DNA of 64,000 nt from Ophiocordyceps camponoti-saundersi (nom. inval.) (GCA_003339415.1 PDHQ01000020.1:100141-164140), one strand, 5' to 3'. Numbered from the stretch's first letter, positions 10,999-22,463 are shown. Numbers and translations: made by a program. Notes: generated by a model from the sequence alone, not told the origin.

Positions 10999-11505
10999 AT
11001 GGCCTCCAAAACGGCCGAATATCACCGGGACGTTATGCGCCAGGCTCTGAACCTGGCTAGACAGTCGCCTCCGAAGCCCACCAACTTTCGAGTCGGGGCT
11101 ATTCTGGTGCGGCTCGATGACGATAGTGTGGCCGCCCAGGGCTTCACGCTCCAATGTCTTGGCAACACTCACGCCGAAGAATGCTGCCTGCTGAACCTGG
11201 CTGAGCGCAACTCCACCACCGAGGAGGGCCTCGCCCGCCTGATGGACGCTCCGCATGCCCTGTATACCACCATGGAACCATGCTCCAAGCGTCTCAGCGG
11301 CAAGCTGCCTTGTGTCGAAAGGGTGCTGCGCCAAAAATCATGGATCAGGGAGGTTTATGTCGGAGTCGAGGAACCGCAGACATTTGTCGGCGAGAACTTG
11401 GGTCGTCGGATGCTCGAGGATGGTGGCATCCACGTCCATCACGTTCCAGGCCTCGAAGATGAGATTCTGGCCGTCGCAACCGCCGGTCACGTCGCCGGCG
11501 GCTGA
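10999..11505 (+). CDS. RibD/Rib2-type cytidine deaminase-fold protein (putative DRAP deaminase)
   Basis: Zinc-dependent deaminase, 168 residues, single exon. Seen: HAE at residues 58-60 (zinc ligand His and catalytic Glu) and two cysteines at 95 and 105 in TMEPCSKRLSGKLPC. The nine-residue gap between cysteines matches the RibD/Rib2 riboflavin-pathway deaminases rather than ordinary cytidine deaminases, which have CxxC. The N-terminus FRVGAILVRLDD is the usual first strand. There is no fused reductase or pseudouridine synthase domain. The exact substrate (diaminohydroxy-phosphoribosylaminopyrimidine or a related pyrimidine) is inferred. The riboflavin kinase gene lies 43 kb away, so no clustering is claimed. 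Confidence 0.85.
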   Translation: MASKTAEYHRDVMRQALNLARQSPPKPTNFRVGAILVRLDDDSVAAQGFTLQCLGNTHAEECCLLNLAERNSTTEEGLARLMDAPHALYTTMEPCSKRLSGKLPCVERVLRQKSWIREVYVGVEEPQTFVGENLGRRMLEDGGIHVHHVPGLEDEILAVATAGHVAGG

Positions 11506-12015
11506 CCCGTCTCTAGGCCGTCATACGTGCTTATACCCCGGCCACCTAACGTCCACCCCCGGCCCTCAGCTAGCAGTAGTGTACCAATCAAGTCTTCCTT
11601 CTCGCCGTCTCTCGTTGGTCTCTTCGCCGTTTACTCCGGAGCAGCCACCGCCACCGCCGCTGACGCAGGGTTCGAGACGGGTGCTGGCCTTTCGTTCCAA
11701 AGGGATTTTGACAGATGCTTAAGCCCGTTCTCTCCCGCCTCGGCCCGGCGGCATGCCGCGTCCAACGCTCGACCTTTTCGTCGTCAAAGGACACGAGCGC
11801 CAAGCAATTCCATGCAGCGTGATCTTCGTCTGCCTTCTTCTCGACCTCGTGGTGTTTAAACTCCGAAGGGAGACAGGAATGGCCTCCTGACAGTTCCTGA
11901 TGAAACCGTCCCGTTACCCCTTGTCGCCTTGAAACTACAAAAGCACGTCTTTGTCGTCACAAATTCGCAGGTCGTCTTTGTTGGATAGCTCAGATTCGTC
12001 CTAGCTGCCTTCATC
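11506..12015. other. Intergenic region, upstream of GH115
   Basis: 510 bp with the deaminase 3' end and the GH115 promoter. It has pyrimidine-rich stretches before the start codon. No other gene is visible. Confidence 0.55.
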
Positions 12016-15000
12016 ATGTTTGAACAGCCAGTCGTGGCCTTTGAGCCCGGTCAGGGCTTCAATCTCGTTGGAGCCGACATCTTGATTGACAAGGACGAGG
12101 CCCAAGGCATCCAGATCGCTGTGCAGAACCTTACGTCGGACTTTGCTAGAGTTACGACGGCGCCAGGCAGCAAGCCCAAGGGAACGAACCTCGGCCCCAA
12201 GTCTTGTATTATCATTGGGACCCTTGCGCACTCGCCGACGGTAGCCAAACTGCACCATGAAAAGCGCATTGATGCTAGCCCCATCAGCGGCAAATGGGAG
12301 TCTTGGATGACGACGTGTGTTGCTAAGCCCAAAGAAGGCTACGAAAACGGCCTCGTCATTGTAGGTAGCGACATGCGAGGAGCCATCTATGGTGCCTACT
12401 CCCTATCGGAACAGATTGGCGTCTCGCCGTGAGTTTCCCCTTGGGATCATGCTCTATACTGCCTCTCACTAGGAATAGGTGGCATTGGTGGGCAGATGTA
12501 CCCCCGAAGCATCGGCACTCGATCTACGCCTTGCCTGTCACGACGTTCAATGGTGAGCCCAGCGTCAAGTACCGAGGCATATTTATCAACGATGAATCTC
12601 CCGGCATGGATTCTTGGGCTCAAGAGAAGTTTGGTCCCAAGTTCGATACGCACCTGTATCGCCACGTGTTTGAGCTTCTGTTGAGACTCAAGGCCAATTT
12701 CATGTGGCCGGCTATGTGGCGTGGCTATCCTTATCCAGGACGGTCTTTCTTCGTCGACGATCCCAAGAACCAGGCTCTCGCCGACACGTACGGCATCGTG
12801 ATAGGCACCTCGCACCATGAGCCCATGCAGCGGGCGATGGACGAGTGGTCTACCACGCAGCCCGAAGGGACGTGGAACTGGGACACGAACCGGGAAAAGG
12901 TGACCCAGTACTTTGAGGAGGGCGCAGCAAGGGCGAGACCGTTCAAGTCATACGTGACGCTGGGCATGAGAGGCGAAGGTGACTCGCCGGTCATCGGCCG
13001 CGATCCGCAGAAGATTTTGAAGGAGGTGCTGGCGACGCAGAGAAGCATCATCAAGAAAAACTACGGAAGAGAAGATGGAGTCACGCGTACGAGCCCATGC
13101 GGTTTCTGTTTTAATCTCATTGGAGGGTCAAGACTGATTTGTGTCACAGAGCTCATGGCGTTGTACAACGAGGTCCAAAAGTACTACGACAACGGACTGG
13201 AGGTCCCAGATGACGTTACGCTACTCTTCGCCGACGACAATTTTGGATCGATCCGTCGAATTCCCACTGGCGACGAAAGAAAGAGATCCGGCGGTTTTGG
13301 AGTAGGTGGTTGTCGATCGGTCTTGAAACGCGGCCAAGTGCTGACAAGGGCAGTATTACTACCACTTCCAATACACTGGCTTCCCTCGATGCTATCGATG
13401 GATCAACAGCAACACTCTGGTATGTATCTCATCGTTGAATCTGTGGCGTATCATGCGTCTGACCATGTCACAGGGCAAGGCATGGCATCAGCTCCAGCTG
13501 GCCTACGCCCGAGGGGTGAACCGCATATGGATCTTCAACGTTGGCGACCTCAAGCCCATTGAGGTGCCGATGAGCTTCGGATTCGACTTGGCATGGAACA
13601 TCAAGTCAATCAGCAGCAGCTCGTTTGGCCACTATTTCAGAAATCTCGCCGTGCGCGAGTTCGGAGCCGAACATGCGGCAAATATCGCCCAGGCATGGTA
13701 CGACTTTGATCGACTCATTGCCCTCCGTAAGCAGGATCACATAGAGCCGGACACGTTGATGCTCTTGAAGCACCATGAGGCGGATACCGTCGTTGGCAGG
13801 TGGAGGAAACTGGAGCAAGACGCGAGAAAGATTCACGACCAGATCGACGACGCACACAAGGCGGCCTTTTTCCAGCTGGTGCTGCATCCAATCCGGGCAT
13901 CGCATCTCTGTACCCTGCTGCGCGTAACGCAGTACAGAAACCGACTATTCGCCAAGCAGCGGCGCAACACTACCAACGTGCTCTTTCACCGATGTCTCGA
14001 GCTTCTCGACGAGGACTACGCGCTGATGGAGGAGTATCATACCATCTCCGGGGGCAAATGGAATCACCTGCTCCGGCAGCCGCATTACGGATACGGGCCG
14101 ACGGGCGGCCAGCCATACCGGAACATGCTTGATGGGCTCTGCTACGTGCAAACCAAGGAAGACTCCAATCCCAGCGTCGGCCACATGGGCATCGCCGTGG
14201 AGGGCAATGAGGGAAGCCGGCCAGGGCACATCAACGAGGACTCAGACCGCACCCATCCGTCCCGCAAGTGGCTGGAGCCCGGAGTGACGCTGCCATCGAT
14301 GACACCGTACGGGCCTCAGACGCGATACTTTGAGGTCTATCATCGGGGCACGCAGGCATTTTCCTGGGTGGCGAAGCCGCAGTACGAGTGGATGCGGCTT
14401 TCGCAGACGTCGGGAAACCTCGGGCCGCGAGACGACGACGCGAGGGTGGTGGTGACGATCGACTGGTCCCGCGTGCGGACCGACTTTGACCAAAGGGTGT
14501 ACATCGAGGTGATTGGCTCGCGAGATGGATATGAAAAGGTGCACGTCACGGTCCGGAACGCGCGGCCGCCGCAGTCATTCACGGGATTCGTCGAGACGAG
14601 CGGCCACCTGGCCATCGACGCGGGTGATTGGGCTCAGGCGCCTTACGTGCGTCTCCCAGCATTGGGACGACCACTGGCCGGGTCTGTAACGCTGCCCAAC
14701 GAGACGGACTTTGGGCGAGCGGACGAACTGCCATTCCTACGCTACAGCGTCTACGTCCTGACGGAGCGCGAAAACGCAGGGCTGGAGCTCCAATTCAACA
14801 TGACGCTCGAGACGGATCCGCGAAGCCGGATGGAATACGACGTGCGCTGGGATGGCGGTGAGACGCGACGGTACCGACTAACAGACGACGACGCCGGCAA
14901 CGAGCGCGGCTTGCCGAGAGACTGGCAAGGTGCGGTGATGGACTGCGTTTGGCGCAAGAGGCTCGACCTGGGCTTCACTCGCAGGGGCGAGCACACGATC

Positions 15001-15174
15001 GAGATCAGACTCCGGAAGGCCAACATGATTCTGGAGAAGTTGGTGATGGACTTGGGAGACTTGCAATACACCTACCTTGGGCCGCCGCAGGCGAGTTACG
15101 TGGAGGGGGGGGAGGAGGAGGGCGTGGAGGCGGAGGATCGGTTGGAGGTGCAGTTGGATATGTCCATGTCGTGA
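12016..15174 (+). CDS. Glycoside hydrolase family 115 (xylan alpha-1,2-glucuronidase type)
   Basis: GH115 enzymes remove (methyl)glucuronic acid side chains from xylan. Exons 12016-12428, 12479-13086, 13150-13301, 13354-13419, 13474-15174 (979 residues); introns 50-63 bp with donors GTGAGT, GTACGA, GTAGGT, GTATGT. Conserved blocks: YGAYSLSEQIGVSPWHWW, RGIFINDESPG, LRLKANFMWPAMW, TLGMRGEGDSPV, VPDDVTLLFADDNFGSIRR, and after the fourth intron GVNRIWIFNVGDLKPIE. The C-terminal half has the extra helical and beta domains usual in the family, and the length is typical. No N-terminal signal peptide is visible (MFEQPVVAFEPGQG), so the enzyme would be intracellular or exported unconventionally. The next gene, Argonaute, is convergent. 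Confidence 0.93.
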
Positions 15175-15571
15175 AAGTTTGCACTCGTTTGCATGCAAGG
15201 GCGGGTATGCACGGATACACACATAGTAACACTGACAAGTTGCTATCTCATACTGCCGTCTGATATCACCATGGCCAGCCGACCACTGAGGTAACTAACG
15301 ATGGGGATAAACTCGCTCTCAAGACGAACAAACATGAACGCTGTCCCTTGAACGATTAACAAAGGAAGAATACGCTTTTGTTCTTCTCCTGCCGCATCCA
15401 CTGATAAGTCTCCCGGTAGTCGTCGACGATGTGCTGCGTCCCCGTCCGGCATCCGGCTGGCGAGCACCACAGAGGGCGACGAGTAACCGTTGGACGTGCA
15501 GTGGCTGACGAACTTGAGAAGATAGACCACGACGACGCTTGTTAGCACTGCCACCTGGGAGACGTCGTCTG
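15175..15571. other. Convergent intergenic region, GH115 / Argonaute
   Basis: 397 bp between two convergent stop codons, holding both 3' UTRs. No gene is supported. Confidence 0.55.
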
Positions 15572-18500
15572 CTAAATGTAGTACATGCTGTTCTTCAACG
15601 CCGAGTGAACTTCGCGACCCCCCGTCACCGAACCTCGTCCCGACCCTTTGCCTCCCGTCGACACGCTGTCCGTATCACTGACGTCGAATATCTCGGGCCG
15701 GTGAGCGCGCGCGCGCTCGCACACAATGTCGGCATAGTACGCCGGCGGGCATATGCTCACCGCCTTGGTTGCTCGTCCGTACAAGTAGCAAAGCTCGTGC
15801 GTCATCTTCTCCAGCTCGTTGACCGACCTCTCCCGGTACTTGGAGCGGAACACCTCGTCCAGGATGACGGTGTAGTGCGCAGGTCGCGACGTGCCCTTGA
15901 GCGCGTGGTGCGCCGTCAAGAAAAAGTCCCAGTACCGAGCCTGCGTCACGCCGCGGTCCACCACCGTCCCGTTGCGCACATTGCCCGAATCCGACATATC
16001 CTCCGCACGCGTCGGGTTGAAGCGCGTGTTGTGCCGCTTCACCGACACGATGATGCTCAGCTTCGGCTGACGCTGTGAGGCCGGGTATTTTGCGCGGCAA
16101 GCTTTGCGGATCAGCGGCAACTCCTCGACCAACACCTTTGAGAACTGTGATTCCGACACGCCGTCGCGGAAGATGACGATGTTCTCCGGAAGATGATTCT
16201 GGTTGTTAATTTGCCAGAGATTCAGCCGTGAGCTAAACGCCTCGACGAGCCGTTCGTCAAGCATTTCCTGCCTCGAAGTTTGTTCCCACGAATATGCGGG
16301 CCATTGCGCACAATCGCGATTTATGCTAGCAACGAGGCCAACCAAGCTGGGCGCCTCCTTCATACCCGGCATGTTGGTCGGATGCGTCACGTCGTACCCG
16401 ACCACCATCGTCTTGCCATCTTTGAGTAAGGCAAGTTCGTTCGTGAGCCGGTGATTGGCACCGCCCATCTTGAGATTGACCTTCAGCCCAACATTGGCGT
16501 AGTAGGCAAGATTGCCCTCTCTCGACATCTGTTGCGACGTGACGATGCTGGTGTGTATCCCGTACACACAATCAGCGAGCGTCTTGATCCTTTGGTACAG
16601 TCCCCGGGTGTCCTTTTCCCCGAGGACGAAGAAGATGTACTGGATATTGGCGCCCGCGGCCCACCTGAAGAACTTATCCAGGGGGTCGTTCATGGCGTCA
16701 AACCGCGACATAGACAAGTCACTGCCCATCATCACCGGCGATTGCTTGATCAAGATGCCCATGTTGTCTTTGAGGAATTTGGCGAAATCTTTCATCGTCG
16801 GAACTCCGATTTCCGTACACCTGTCGCGATTCTTGATATTGATAAAGGACCAGCGCTCAATGGGATTTCCCGGCTTCACGACTTGAACAGACCGCATGTT
16901 CCAACTGCCTTTGGCAGCAATGACATCCTTGTGCCTCTTCTTGTCGTCGAGGTAGGAAATCTTGGGCGCGGCGAGGACGCGGCCGCTGACTGTCAGGAGA
17001 TTCTTCTCCACACTGATGCCGAACTTGATCAGCGAAACATCGTCAAGGCCGAGCGTCTTACGCCCTTCAGTACTGATGGATGTGGCATTCGAATAGGGCG
17101 AGCGGCATGCCGCGGACAGCATCGCCGTCGTCTCCATCGTGGTCAACTTCGCCTTGACCGCCTGGCCCGGCTGGATCTCGATGGCCTCCGCAGGATATAT
17201 GAAGGGTTTGGAAGCGCTACCCAAGTTCACGAGTGGAAAGTCCTTATTGGGCGTCTTGTCGTACTCTGTATTGGGATACATGTCAATATCATTTCTCATC
17301 ACTTGACCGTAAGGAAGATGACCAAAGTCAAGACTCACTCTTCTGAAAATGTTCAAAGACGGTGATATAGCCAGAATTGCCCGAGTCATCCTTCAGCAGA
17401 AACTGGACATCCTTAGGTCCAGGATATGCACAGTTCGGAGCGATCCGAATGCCGTTATTGAGCTTCGGATCCGATAGCTCTGACGATACCAGGCTGCAAA
17501 TCGCCCTGCTCTGGCGCGTGCCCTGAAGGTTGAGCCACACACGCGTCTTCGGCAAATGCTTTGCAGCCGCCTTAACTCTCCACATCCCTTCCCTGTCTGA
17601 TTTCGACGAAACCGACTTCACCCCGAGATGGGCAAACATCTCATCAAGCCTTCCGCCAGCCTTGAACACGCCGTGGCTGACATTAACATTGAGAAGAAGA
17701 CGGCCTGTACCAAGACGAGCTGACTGAAAAAATCCACGAGCAGCAATGAGCAGGTGCGAGTCTTGAAACAGGTTGGTGATATGCTTGTTTGCGTCGAAGG
17801 GGAAGAAGCGAGAGCTGCCAACTGCAGAGATGTCGGGCTGCCTACAACGCGGGCCGTAGCCGAGAACAACGTTGAGTGCGTCGACAGCTTCTGGATACTT
17901 TGGATAAACGGTGTCGTTGGGGCCGTCGTTCATTGCTTTGATGTAGCTGAGCAACGACTCCAGTGGCGCCTCGGTAGGACCATGAATCTTGGCCTCGATG
18001 ACGTCAAATTTGCTCGGATCCGACTGGAAGGGCAGCTCTAGTCTGACGGGGTTCTCCGTCAACGTCAGCTCCTTCAAGGAGATGAGCTGACTCTTGAACT
18101 CGGTGGCTAGGACAAGTGATGGATCGGCGGCCTTGAGCTTTTCGACGAGCCGCTTGGCGGCCAAGTAGAGTTTCGCTCCCTTGACTTCCCTGGACGAGGC
18201 CTTGGCAGCGGCCTTGTCCTCAGCCGTCTTCCCATCGTTTGTCGGGTCGAAAGTGCTGGCATGAGCAAAATCCATGGTGTACTTGTAAAAAGTGACGGGT
18301 TTCACATTGACGGCAAAGTAATTGGCCCATAAAACAACAGGCTGGCCGTTGGAGCCATAGGCGGGACGCACGGGAAAGACGTCTGCTGGTTTGGCATCAG
18401 GATTTGGTTCAGTAATGCTCAACTTGCTTATTTCAGACGCAAGGTCGCCTCCAGAGGCGTCGTTGCCGATAAGACGGCTTTCCAGATCCGTGATTTCCCG

Positions 18501-18887
18501 ATCAGGCGCAGGAACTGGTCCGTTTACACTGCAACGGCGTTCGAGTCAGCTCTCTGAGTTTCAGAAGGGTAGAAAAGCACACCTGAAGACCTTGTCGATG
18601 GTATCATCACGGCCGCCACGATATCCTCCGCCGCGACCTCCTCCGCGGCTGCCGCGATAGCCCCCGGAGCCCCGATCATTCCCGCCGCGGCCAGGACCGC
18701 CGCGACCAGGTCCGCCGCGACCACCGTAAGATCCACCGCCGCCACCGCCACCGTAAGATCCGCCGCGGCCGCCGCCAGTTCCGCCGCCGCCACCACCGCC
18801 ACCGTAAGATCCGCCGCGGCCGCCACCAGTTCCGCCACGGCCACCGCCACGGCCGCGACCTCCTCCACGACCACCGCGATCAGCCAT
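15572..18887 (-). CDS. Argonaute protein with RGG-rich N-terminus (QDE-2/Ago type)
   Basis: Small-RNA-guided effector of RNA silencing. Exons 18887-18583, 18528-17339, 17265-15572 (1,062 residues); introns 54 and 73 bp, with the second falling inside PAZ (GYITVFEHFQKKYDKTP after splicing). Domains: residues 1 to about 98 are Gly/Arg/Tyr repeats (RGGRGG, GGRGGSYGGG); then the N domain (LWANYFAVNVKP), linker, PAZ (about 400-545, DFPLVNLGSASKPFIYPAE) and PIWI (about 720-1030). Catalytic residues look intact as a D-E-D-D set: Asp790 (GYDVTHP), Glu832 (SRQEM), Asp866 (IFRDGVSESQF) and Asp1011 (PPAYYADIV). The last position is His in human AGO2 but Asp in budding-yeast Argonautes. The protein ends in the usual hydrophobic MYYI. 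Slicer activity is inferred; paralogue assignment (QDE-2 or SMS-2 branch) needs phylogeny. Confidence 0.95.
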
Positions 18888-21055
18888 GATGCTGAGGGAT
18901 GTTGACTGGTTATCGAAAGGGTTGGTGAAAGAGATGCAGAGACCAGTGCGCAAGAAAATCGTGATCCAAGGCGAATTCAGGCCAAGGGAAGGATGACCAT
19001 TCTTCGCAAGGGAGCTGGAGTTGAGTTAGGGACGAATAGTCTGTATGTGATGTTGAGAGCCAGGTAGCCAGTAAAAGAAAGAAGTTTCTTTAGAGCAAGG
19101 CAGTCTTGTCCGCCCAAAAGATGGGACAAGAAGGGGGGAGAAGGGGAGGAAGCGAGAGATGTGGTCGCGTTGGCGCGGCGAGGGTACTTATAGCCAAGGA
19201 GAAGAAATTTTCTTCGCACTGTACCTAGGGAGACGTCAAGGTCTCATTCGACGCAAACGAAGCCAAAGTTCGTGACGAGATCAAGAAAGAAGGTGGCAAG
19301 TGAAGCAAAGGTAGGATCCGAGAATTCCTGGACACGCGTCCAATGGCGATGGCAAGCTTGCAAGAGGTCGAAGAGGGGGAAAAAGCAAAGGGGCAAAGAA
19401 AGACGAGAAGAGACAGAAAGACGAAGGTGGGGATCGAGAGGGTTGAGAGGGAGACGGAAGTGGAGACGAGAGAAGTGGAGACGGGGAAGGAAAGGTGGGG
19501 GGCCCTCTTAAGCTTCGAACGATCGTGACTAGCGGGTATCAAATTCGATACCTCTCCATGGAGGCAGACGATGTACCGTTAGCGCTAATGCCAGGCCTAC
19601 GATACAAGCTGGTGCAAGAGCAGCAGGTATTCTTCTTCTGCTTCCGCCAGCGTGTCTATGTAGGTACATAGTCCCTGCGTGCAGGGGATCACGCTTCGGA
19701 TAAATAGAAGGAGGCAGTTGCTAGTACCTGGACATGTACTTCGGATATCTGCCCCCCAGCGGGCCAACAGGAAGGTAAGAACCTAGGACCTGGTAGGGGA
19801 GTGGAATGTACATACGTGCGGAGGGAGTCCTCCTCCGTTAGTACAAGTAGGTGCAAGAGTTCAACGACCTCCTGGGGAATTATCCCGTGCACGCGGCGCG
19901 CCACTTGACGCATCTTCTGCCTCGCCAACAATGCGTATGTATGCATGTAATATATGCAACCCGTGCCGCGCACAAGTAACCGGCTTTTGTTTGTTTGTCG
20001 CCACGCGTCGAAGATAGATAGGTAGGTAGGTGGGTAGGGATAGAGAGACAAAAGACAGAGACAGAGACAGAGATACAGACAGAAGAATGAGACATTGTTT
20101 CCACTTTCCTGCATTACGAGTGTGTAAAGATGAGTCACAGCGGGCAGCCTTACCTTGAAGGGTTGCAGATATACAAATACGGATGCATTTGCATGGATAC
20201 GGATACGGATGCACAGAGCGGATGGATGACGAGTGCCACCGCATCCCTCCCCTAAAGTTGCAAGGGCCCGTGTCGCACCCGTCCGTTTGACGTTTTTTGA
20301 CGCGCCTCATGCCTTGTTCCCTTGCAGTTGTTGCGCGACCTTTTAACATGGTCTTGTGCTTCCTCAGATTCAACTTGCCGCGACTGAACGAATGCCGCCT
20401 AGGTATCTACATACTGCTGTGCAGCCTACCCTATAAATTTCCCCAGTTAGTCAGCGCTGCCGACCTTATTTCCTGGCGCCTAGCCTACCTACATAGGTAG
20501 GTAGGTAGCCAAACAGATAACAAACCTAGCAGAGTCATCATCATCACATCAGGAATATGATCACCTTCATCAGGCATCGTTGCCGCCAAGCCGAGCTGTG
20601 AACATTGAAAGACCCTCTAACAGAGCCTGGGCCCTTTAACAGAGCCTGGGTTAGAGGTATGATAGAGCATGAGGCTCAGAATAGTGGCTAGGTCACAGTG
20701 TTACACTGACTGTAACTAACATCACTATCGTTGACTTACATACCTAGGTAGGCTTTCAAATGGTCACGGCCCTGCTTGGCGAAATACTGTACATGCACAG
20801 GTTGATTCACATTTGCCGGAGACTAAATCCGCGATCCGGCCCGCCCGGCACCGTGATCCGGCCCCACCCGGTGCCGGAGCCTGGTCCCACCCCATGCTGT
20901 GTACCTAGGTACCTAGTGTCGGCTTTGCTTCACTCAGCTTCAGCATTACTCCTACCTCCCTACACAGGTATCTGATATCACCCACCTAGGTCGTCCAGCA
21001 TCGCTGCCCCCCTAAAAAAACAACGTTTAACAAACCCCAACGACGACCCTCAATC
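18888..21055. other. Long intergenic region, Argonaute 5' flank to OB-fold gene
   Basis: About 2.2 kb between divergent genes. It has purine-rich sequence at 19270-19500, many TAGG/CCTA tetranucleotides (20005-20035, 20480-20515, 20740-20755, 20905-20920, 20980) and a small hairpin-like repeat at 20614-20657. Frames here are short and low in complexity; I support no gene. Confidence 0.55.
20614..20657. repeat. 13-bp direct repeat inside an 8-bp inverted repeat
   Basis: CCTCTAAC at 20614-20621 and its exact complement GTTAGAGG at 20650-20657 enclose two copies of AACAGAGCCTGGG, at 20619-20631 and 20638-20650. The unit could fold as a stem. Its origin is unknown; it might be a small mobile-element footprint or a structured RNA. 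Confidence 0.8.
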
Positions 21056-22159
21056 ATGGGCTTTCGCGAAACGAAGAGACGGCGGCTGCTGCTGCTGACT
21101 GGGGCGCCGCCCTCGTCGGCAATTGACGAGGCGTCGTGCACGGTTCAGGGCTTCGACGCCGCGTTCCGACTCCTGCTCGGTTTGGACAAGGCCGATTCCG
21201 ACGATGATGACAACGGTGGTGATGAGAAGGAGGAGGCGGCCGTCACGTGGCGCGCGTTACCTTTTGCGCAGAGGCCCATACCTCTCGTCGGAGCTGCGAA
21301 TATATCCCATGATAACGAGGAGGAGGATACGTCCTTCTTCTCTGTCGCGCATCTGGTTGAGGAAGATGCCTGGACGCAGTTCTGCGAGCAGTCTCTTGCG
21401 CTTTATCGTCGACAGACTGTGGGTTGTGACTCGCTTGTTTCGAATGAAGATGAGACTTTCTGTACGGATGATCAGAGCGGTATGACGACGACGATGATGA
21501 TGAGCGCGTCATCGTCATCATCATCGTCGTCGTGTAACGGCCCAACAACGATGCTTCCTCCCCCCGTCCCTCCCCCAGCACAAACAACAACAACGCCGCT
21601 CTCACGAATCCCCCAAGCCAGCACTCTAGAATCCCTCTACCCACAGACGGTAAGCGTCGACCTAATCGTCGGCATCCTCTCCCTAAGCCAAGCGCGAAGC
21701 GTGAAAACCCGCTGGGGAAAAGACCTGGAGCTAGTCGAGGTCCTCGTCGGCGACGACACCGCTTCTTCCTTCGCCGTCACCTTCTGGCTTCCCTCGCCTG
21801 TCGTTGAGCTCAGGAGGCAGGACGTCGTCCTGATCCAGAGGGTGGCGCTGCGCGTCTTCAAGGGTGCTGTTCACGGTCAGTCTTTGGCGAGGGGCGTTAC
21901 GAAGGTGACTTTGCTTTGGAGGGCGGGGGGCGGTGGCTGCTTTTCTTCCAGCCGCTTGGCTGCTACTGCTGCCGCTGATGATGATGAGGAGAAGGAGTAT
22001 AAGGGGGAAAGGGGAGACGATCGTCGTCCGTATCTGCAGAGGACGCGCGTCGTTAGGGATTGGGTTTTGCGCTTTGTTGGTGCTGATGTCGATGCCGTTC
22101 GTAACAAGAGGCTTACGACGGCTAGATCGTGGGATCGACCGCCGGATGATACTCAATGA
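21056..22159 (+). CDS. Uncharacterised protein with probable OB-fold region
   Basis: Single exon, 367 residues; I do not recognise a named family. Seen: basic N-terminus (FRETKRRRLLLL), acidic patch 48-60, a serine and proline-rich spacer (about 149-185), then residues 200-290 with strand-like segments VDLIVGILSL, DLELVEVLVGD, FAVTFWLP, QDVVLIQRVALRVFKG and VTKVTLLWR. This spacing, with a [V/L]xRxGD-like 'RRQDVVLIQRVAL' strand, resembles nucleic-acid-binding OB-folds of the RPA or shieldin type. A second conserved-looking patch is RVVRDWVLRFVG (331-342) near the C-terminus. Codon use looks like neighbouring genes. The role is open: a single-stranded-DNA-binding or repair protein is only a suggestion. 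TAGG/CCTA motifs flank both ends. Confidence 0.75.
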   Translation: MGFRETKRRRLLLLTGAPPSSAIDEASCTVQGFDAAFRLLLGLDKADSDDDDNGGDEKEEAAVTWRALPFAQRPIPLVGAANISHDNEEEDTSFFSVAHLVEEDAWTQFCEQSLALYRRQTVGCDSLVSNEDETFCTDDQSGMTTTMMMSASSSSSSSSCNGPTTMLPPPVPPPAQTTTTPLSRIPQASTLESLYPQTVSVDLIVGILSLSQARSVKTRWGKDLELVEVLVGDDTASSFAVTFWLPSPVVELRRQDVVLIQRVALRVFKGAVHGQSLARGVTKVTLLWRAGGGGCFSSSRLAATAAADDDEEKEYKGERGDDRRPYLQRTRVVRDWVLRFVGADVDAVRNKRLTTARSWDRPPDDTQ

Positions 22160-22463
22160 CGACTGCCCTGTCTTTGGACTGATACCTACCTAGGTAGTTA
22201 ATGACTGGTATCCGTCTATGTATGTATATTGATATATGTATGATACCCAGGTAGATGAGATAGATACTCTTGGTTGCGAGAGACCCATCATATAACCCTT
22301 GATACCCATCAACAAGCGGCAAACCCGTAGCCCCTTGGATCATTGCCTGTACATGGCCATCTCCTCATTTTTTCCAAGACTCACCAGTTTTTCTTCCTCT
22401 CACATGCAACATCATCGCGTCGCACCAAGACACTCGAAGTGCTGCTCTTGAAGCCATCGTCAT
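22160..22463. other. Convergent intergenic region, OB-fold gene / MFS transporter
   Basis: 304 bp with TACCTAGGTAG-type motifs at about 22185-22200 and TATGTATG repeats. It holds both 3' UTRs; no gene. Confidence 0.55.
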
